Source: JAVVXB01 sp036651815 (GTDB taxonomy: Bacteria; Bacillota; Clostridia; Christensenellales; CAG-138). From it: a DNA stretch of 51,401 bases. Positions 48,667-51,401 of this stretch are shown one piece after another; within the stretch, counting starts at the first letter, position 1; the number at the start of each line of letters is the position of its first letter. The DNA is taken from positions 1-51,401 of the forward strand of contig JAVVXB010000023.1 in assembly GCA_036651815.1 (NCBI GenBank), in the 5' to 3' direction. The translations under genes were made by a program, and so were the position numbers. A model generated the notes under the pieces. It searched no databases. It saw only the letters and a list, made by a program, of their open reading frames with translations, and was not told the origin of the DNA.

Positions 48667-49752
48667 TTACGTTAAACTTGAGCTGTGACGCCGGGGGACT
48701 TTCCTCGGCGTCACGCCGTCCTTGATAACGTCCATGTGCTTCTCAAACTGCTCCTGCGACGTATGGTAGTTGAACTGTTTGCGCGGGTAATTGTTCATCC
48801 AGTCCTCGGCAAATTTGATTTGCTTTACGGTGATGCGCCGAAAGTCTGTACCTTTCGGGAAATGCCGCCGGAACATTCGGTTCTGATTCTCGTTACTGCC
48901 ACGTTCACTGGCGCAGTATGGATGGCAGCAATATACCTTTGTTCGCTGCCCGCCATATATTGACCGCTCCATGCCAGCGCAGTCCGCAAATTCAGAGCCA
49001 TTGTCCACGGTGATGCTCTCGAACACACGCGGGAACATGCGCCCATACTTGCGTTCGAGCCTGTCCAGTGCGGCCACGACGGACGCAGACGTTTGGTTTC
49101 GCATGGGTATGACGATCTCCTTGCGCGTCTTTCGCTCCGTCAACATGAGCAGGGTGCGCTTCGTACTTTTCTTTCCCTCGACGCAGTCCATTTCCCAATG
49201 CCCGAACACGCTGCGGGCATTTATGCTTTCCGGGCGATGCTCAATGCTTTTGCCCCTTGGAGCGCGGGCAGCGCGTCGGACATGGTTGTACTTTCTCTTG
49301 CGACATCCCTTTACGGGCAAGTTCCTATTGGACAGGCGCAAGAATACGCCCTTGTCTATGTAGCTGTAAAGCGTGGCCGGGCAGATGGTGACAGAGAACG
49401 TCAAGCCCTTTGCCGCGATCTCTCCCAGCACAGCCGCCGGAGAATACCGATCTTGAACGATCCGTTCCTCAATGTACGCTGCCAATGCGTAGTCAGAGCC
49501 GATCTTTAGCGGTGCGCCTTTTGCCGCAAGGTTCTCGTCGCATCGACGCTGCGCAATGTCCGGGCTGTATCGCTCATCCGTGGTAAGGTCGCTGTTCATA
49601 TGCGTGTATCTGCCGCGCTTGATCTCGCGGTAGATCGTGCTTTTGTGGACGTGAAGAATGTCCGCTATCTCGCTTGGCGTTCGACCGACATTTAGGTTTG
49701 CTTCTATGCGCAAACGGTCTGTGTGTGTAAGCTGGTGCCAATGTCTCCTCAT
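48667..49752 (-). mobile_element. IS30-family transposase (insertion sequence; ends unresolved)
   Basis: A 361-residue IS30-type transposase. The N-terminal helix-turn-helix (RTPSEIADILHVHKSTIYREIKRGRY) is followed by a DDE catalytic core: Asp in FGHWEMDCVEGKK, Asp in ESITVDNGSEF and Glu in GSNENQNRMFRRHFPKGTDF. The frame is intact. Terminal repeats are not clear: TGTCAAGTATAATTGCG near 48628 and its surroundings only loosely match the sequence right of the gene near 49772-49795. Base composition to the right differs from the left. It sits between the DUF937 gene and phage-like cargo. Confidence 0.9.
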
Positions 49753-49860
49753 GGCGCAATCCCCCTTAATTTGTGCGCATCATATCGCCGCATGGGCGCC
49801 CCTTTGCAGTGGCGTCCTGCGCAAGCAGGGAAAAACAATACCAGCTAACCGTGACGGCGG

Positions 49861-49880
49861 TGTTGCAACTGATTGCAACA
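49861..49880. other. Perfect 8-bp inverted repeat after the ADP-ribosylglycohydrolase gene
   Basis: TGTTGCAA (49861-49868) and TTGCAACA (49873-49880) with a 4-nt loop, 3 nt past the stop codon of the reverse gene. No T tract follows, so its terminator activity is uncertain. Confidence 0.4.
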
Positions 49881-49883
49881 GCC

Positions 49884-50681
49884 CTATTTGCGTTTGCGAG
49901 GGTAGCGCTTCTCGAAAGCAGTGACGATGCGTATTAAATCTTCGTCCAAATATGCCAAGGCGGACATTCCAAACCCTTGCGGGATACCATAAAACGCCTC
50001 GGCTACGCCGCCAGTGATAGCGGCAATGGTGTCACTGTCTCCGCCGATGGAGACGGCGTTGCGTATCGCGTCCTCGAATCCAGTTGATTCAAAAAACGCC
50101 TCCAGCGCTTGCGGCACGGTGTTCATACAGGTCTCGTTGAACATGTACGTTTCGCGTATCTCGTCCAGCGTAAAGTCGATGGTGTAGTAGTTCTCGCAGA
50201 TATACCGCTTGATCTCGTCGATGCTCTTGCCATTCCGGGCTAGCCATACCGCGATGGCGGTGGCTTCCGCGCCCTTGATGCCCTCCGGGTGATTGTGTGT
50301 GACCGCTGTAACGATGCGGGATAGGTCTTTCGCCTCCTGCATGCTGCTTGCGGCGAACCCGCACGGGCTTACCCGCATGGCTGCGCCGTTGCCGAGGCTG
50401 TTGTATGGCTGCGGTTTATCGCTCATAATCCACTCGCCGAACATGCCGCCGTATCCTGCAAACGGATAGCGAAGGCCAATCTCCTGCATGCTGCGGACGG
50501 CACGGGAGCCTAGCCGCTTCCAGTCGCCCCTGCATTGCAGGATCGCCCATGCAATGGCGATGCTCATTGCGGAATCGTCTGTAAACTCGCACTCAGCGTC
50601 AAACAGGGTAAAGTCCTTTGACCGGCAGTTATCCCACTCGAATCGGCTTCCGGCAATGTCTCCGATGATTGCTCCTAACAT
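49884..50681 (-). CDS. ADP-ribosylglycohydrolase (DraG-like)
   Basis: A 265-residue protein of the ADP-ribosylglycohydrolase family, which removes ADP-ribose from proteins or splits related metabolites using two Mg ions. MLGAIIGDIAGSRFE at the N-terminus, FTDDSAMS (33-40) and GGDSDTIAAITGG near residue 220 carry the metal ligands. ATG 50681 with AAGGAGATAGACGC upstream is preferred to the longer frame. Many phages and accessory elements carry this gene. It is followed by the amidotransferase-like gene's end 68 nt upstream, both in the same direction. Confidence 0.88.
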   Translation of the reverse strand: MLGAIIGDIAGSRFEWDNCRSKDFTLFDAECEFTDDSAMSIAIAWAILQCRGDWKRLGSRAVRSMQEIGLRYPFAGYGGMFGEWIMSDKPQPYNSLGNGAAMRVSPCGFAASSMQEAKDLSRIVTAVTHNHPEGIKGAEATAIAVWLARNGKSIDEIKRYICENYYTIDFTLDEIRETYMFNETCMNTVPQALEAFFESTGFEDAIRNAVSIGGDSDTIAAITGGVAEAFYGIPQGFGMSALAYLDEDLIRIVTAFEKRYPRKRK

Positions 50682-50749
50682 GCGTCTATCTCCTTTATGC
50701 GTAATGTGTGCAGGGGCAAGGACATACCCGCCCCTACATGGCATCTGTG

Positions 50750-51401
50750 TCACCAAGGCATGCCAGGAACTGTCCCGTACACGTCTGCGATCAAGTCCTG
50801 CGAGGTGCCGTAGCAGTCGCAATGCGCCGCGAACTTCGCGTTGAACGTAACCTTACCAATGATCGAGTGATCCTTGGAGCGGAATGCGCAGCCGGTTTCC
50901 CAATCCATCTCATACAGTCGTCCTCTTGTGTCTATTGCGAAATCGTATGCATCGACCAGATCGCCGGTGCTGTTCTGTTTGATCGTGGTGTCCGTGCCGC
51001 CGTCACTCACAAGCATGAGCGGCTTTACTGTGGCGATAGCCCTTCGCCGCGCTCCTGTGCTTCTGCACCCGCCCTCTCCGAGCAGATAGGTGTCGTAGTA
51101 CGAGAACGAAACACGCGGTTCGTAGCTGCTATTTGAGTATAACACACCTTCATGATCTTGAAACGACCCTATAGTGGTTATGGTGCCGTCCGCAGCGAGA
51201 AACACCATCTTGCTATGGACTGCGTTCTCAATCAGTTTCATGCAGTTCTTGTTCAGATAAAACTGCTTGCAGTAGCGCTTGATGTAGGCAAGCTGGGTGA
51301 CGATATATTCCATCGTGTCGCTGATTTTCGGACGCGGCGTTATCGGGATGATTCCATTGTGCGCTACGCCTATGTCCGTAGGCATGGACGGCTTTTGCAG
51401 C
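50750..51401 (-). CDS. Class II glutamine amidotransferase-like protein, 5' end outside window
   Basis: The visible 217 residues are the C-terminal part of an Ntn glutamine-amidotransferase fold. GVAHNGIIPITPRPKISDT matches the GxxHNG...SDT motif of GATase-II domains; the nucleophile Cys would lie outside the window. The open frame continues without stop to position 51401. Short amidotransferase-like proteins of this kind occur in phages and near them. Together with the ADP-ribosylglycohydrolase it suggests a prophage or similar element entering the window. Role unknown. Confidence 0.7.
   Translation of the reverse strand, partial: LQKPSMPTDIGVAHNGIIPITPRPKISDTMEYIVTQLAYIKRYCKQFYLNKNCMKLIENAVHSKMVFLAADGTITTIGSFQDHEGVLYSNSSYEPRVSFSYYDTYLLGEGGCRSTGARRRAIATVKPLMLVSDGGTDTTIKQNSTGDLVDAYDFAIDTRGRLYEMDWETGCAFRSKDHSIIGKVTFNAKFAAHCDCYGTSQDLIADVYGTVPGMPW

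Overview
The window looks like a chromosomal segment of a Gram-positive, low-to-mid GC member of the Clostridia (Bacillota). This rests on a SpoIID-type protein, a DnaD/DnaI pair for replication initiation, a type II pantothenate kinase, a Re-type citrate synthase, many lipobox lipoproteins with Pro/Thr linkers, and strong AAGGAGG ribosome binding sites. Species cannot be named from the sequence.

Layout: 1-300 is a reverse-strand tRNA cluster (Val, Asp, Phe and a Gly cut by the window edge). 371-4135 holds a divergent LCP-like envelope protein facing a pantothenate-transporter/pantothenate-kinase fusion and homoserine dehydrogenase. 4244-8461 holds tRNA-Thr, a large membrane protein, a RarD-type transporter and a HAD hydrolase. 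8582-15373 is a forward run: secA-prfB, a ProB-like kinase, then a DUF2975/XRE/DUF4173 membrane-regulator set. 15321-19324 is a tight reverse operon: membrane-tethered sigma-region-2-like protein, DnaD, DnaI-like loader, RsmI, DtxR-type regulator. 19411-23588 holds spoIID, a NusG-II/Gx pair, a lipoprotein pseudo-amidase and a methyltransferase. 23808-30713 is a cell-surface island: lipoproteins, a membrane-anchored cohesin-like protein, two DUF3048 proteins and an O-antigen-ligase-like protein.

30972-34434 is aconitase-isocitrate dehydrogenase. Together with the Re-citrate synthase at 44045-45415 this gives the oxidative route from oxaloacetate and acetyl-CoA to 2-oxoglutarate. 34631-42252 holds an epimerase, a structured RNA (raiA-motif candidate) ahead of a double zinc-ribbon protein, a sugar aminotransferase, an acetyltransferase-like protein, tRNA-Met, a C69/secernin-type hydrolase and an iron-sulfur-flavoprotein-like gene. 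42253-43489 is largely decayed sequence. 45487-48575 holds a GT-C-like membrane protein and a glycine-repeat DUF937 protein. From 48667 the character changes to an accessory region: an IS30-family transposase, an ADP-ribosylglycohydrolase and a partial glutamine-amidotransferase-like gene, the latter two of a kind common on phages.

The observations I rate highest are: the S-component/PanK fusion; five genes whose -10 box lies 6-7 nt before the ATG, suggesting leaderless mRNAs; a cluster of CATTG/CAATG half-sites with a 12-bp inverted repeat before spoIID; the closed-end structured RNA at 35755-35975; a three-way-junction RNA at 39146-39246; a 24-bp palindrome in the Re-citrate synthase leader; and a diverged intergenic repeat present in two clear and one weaker copy. 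No CRISPR array, rRNA or complete prophage is present.
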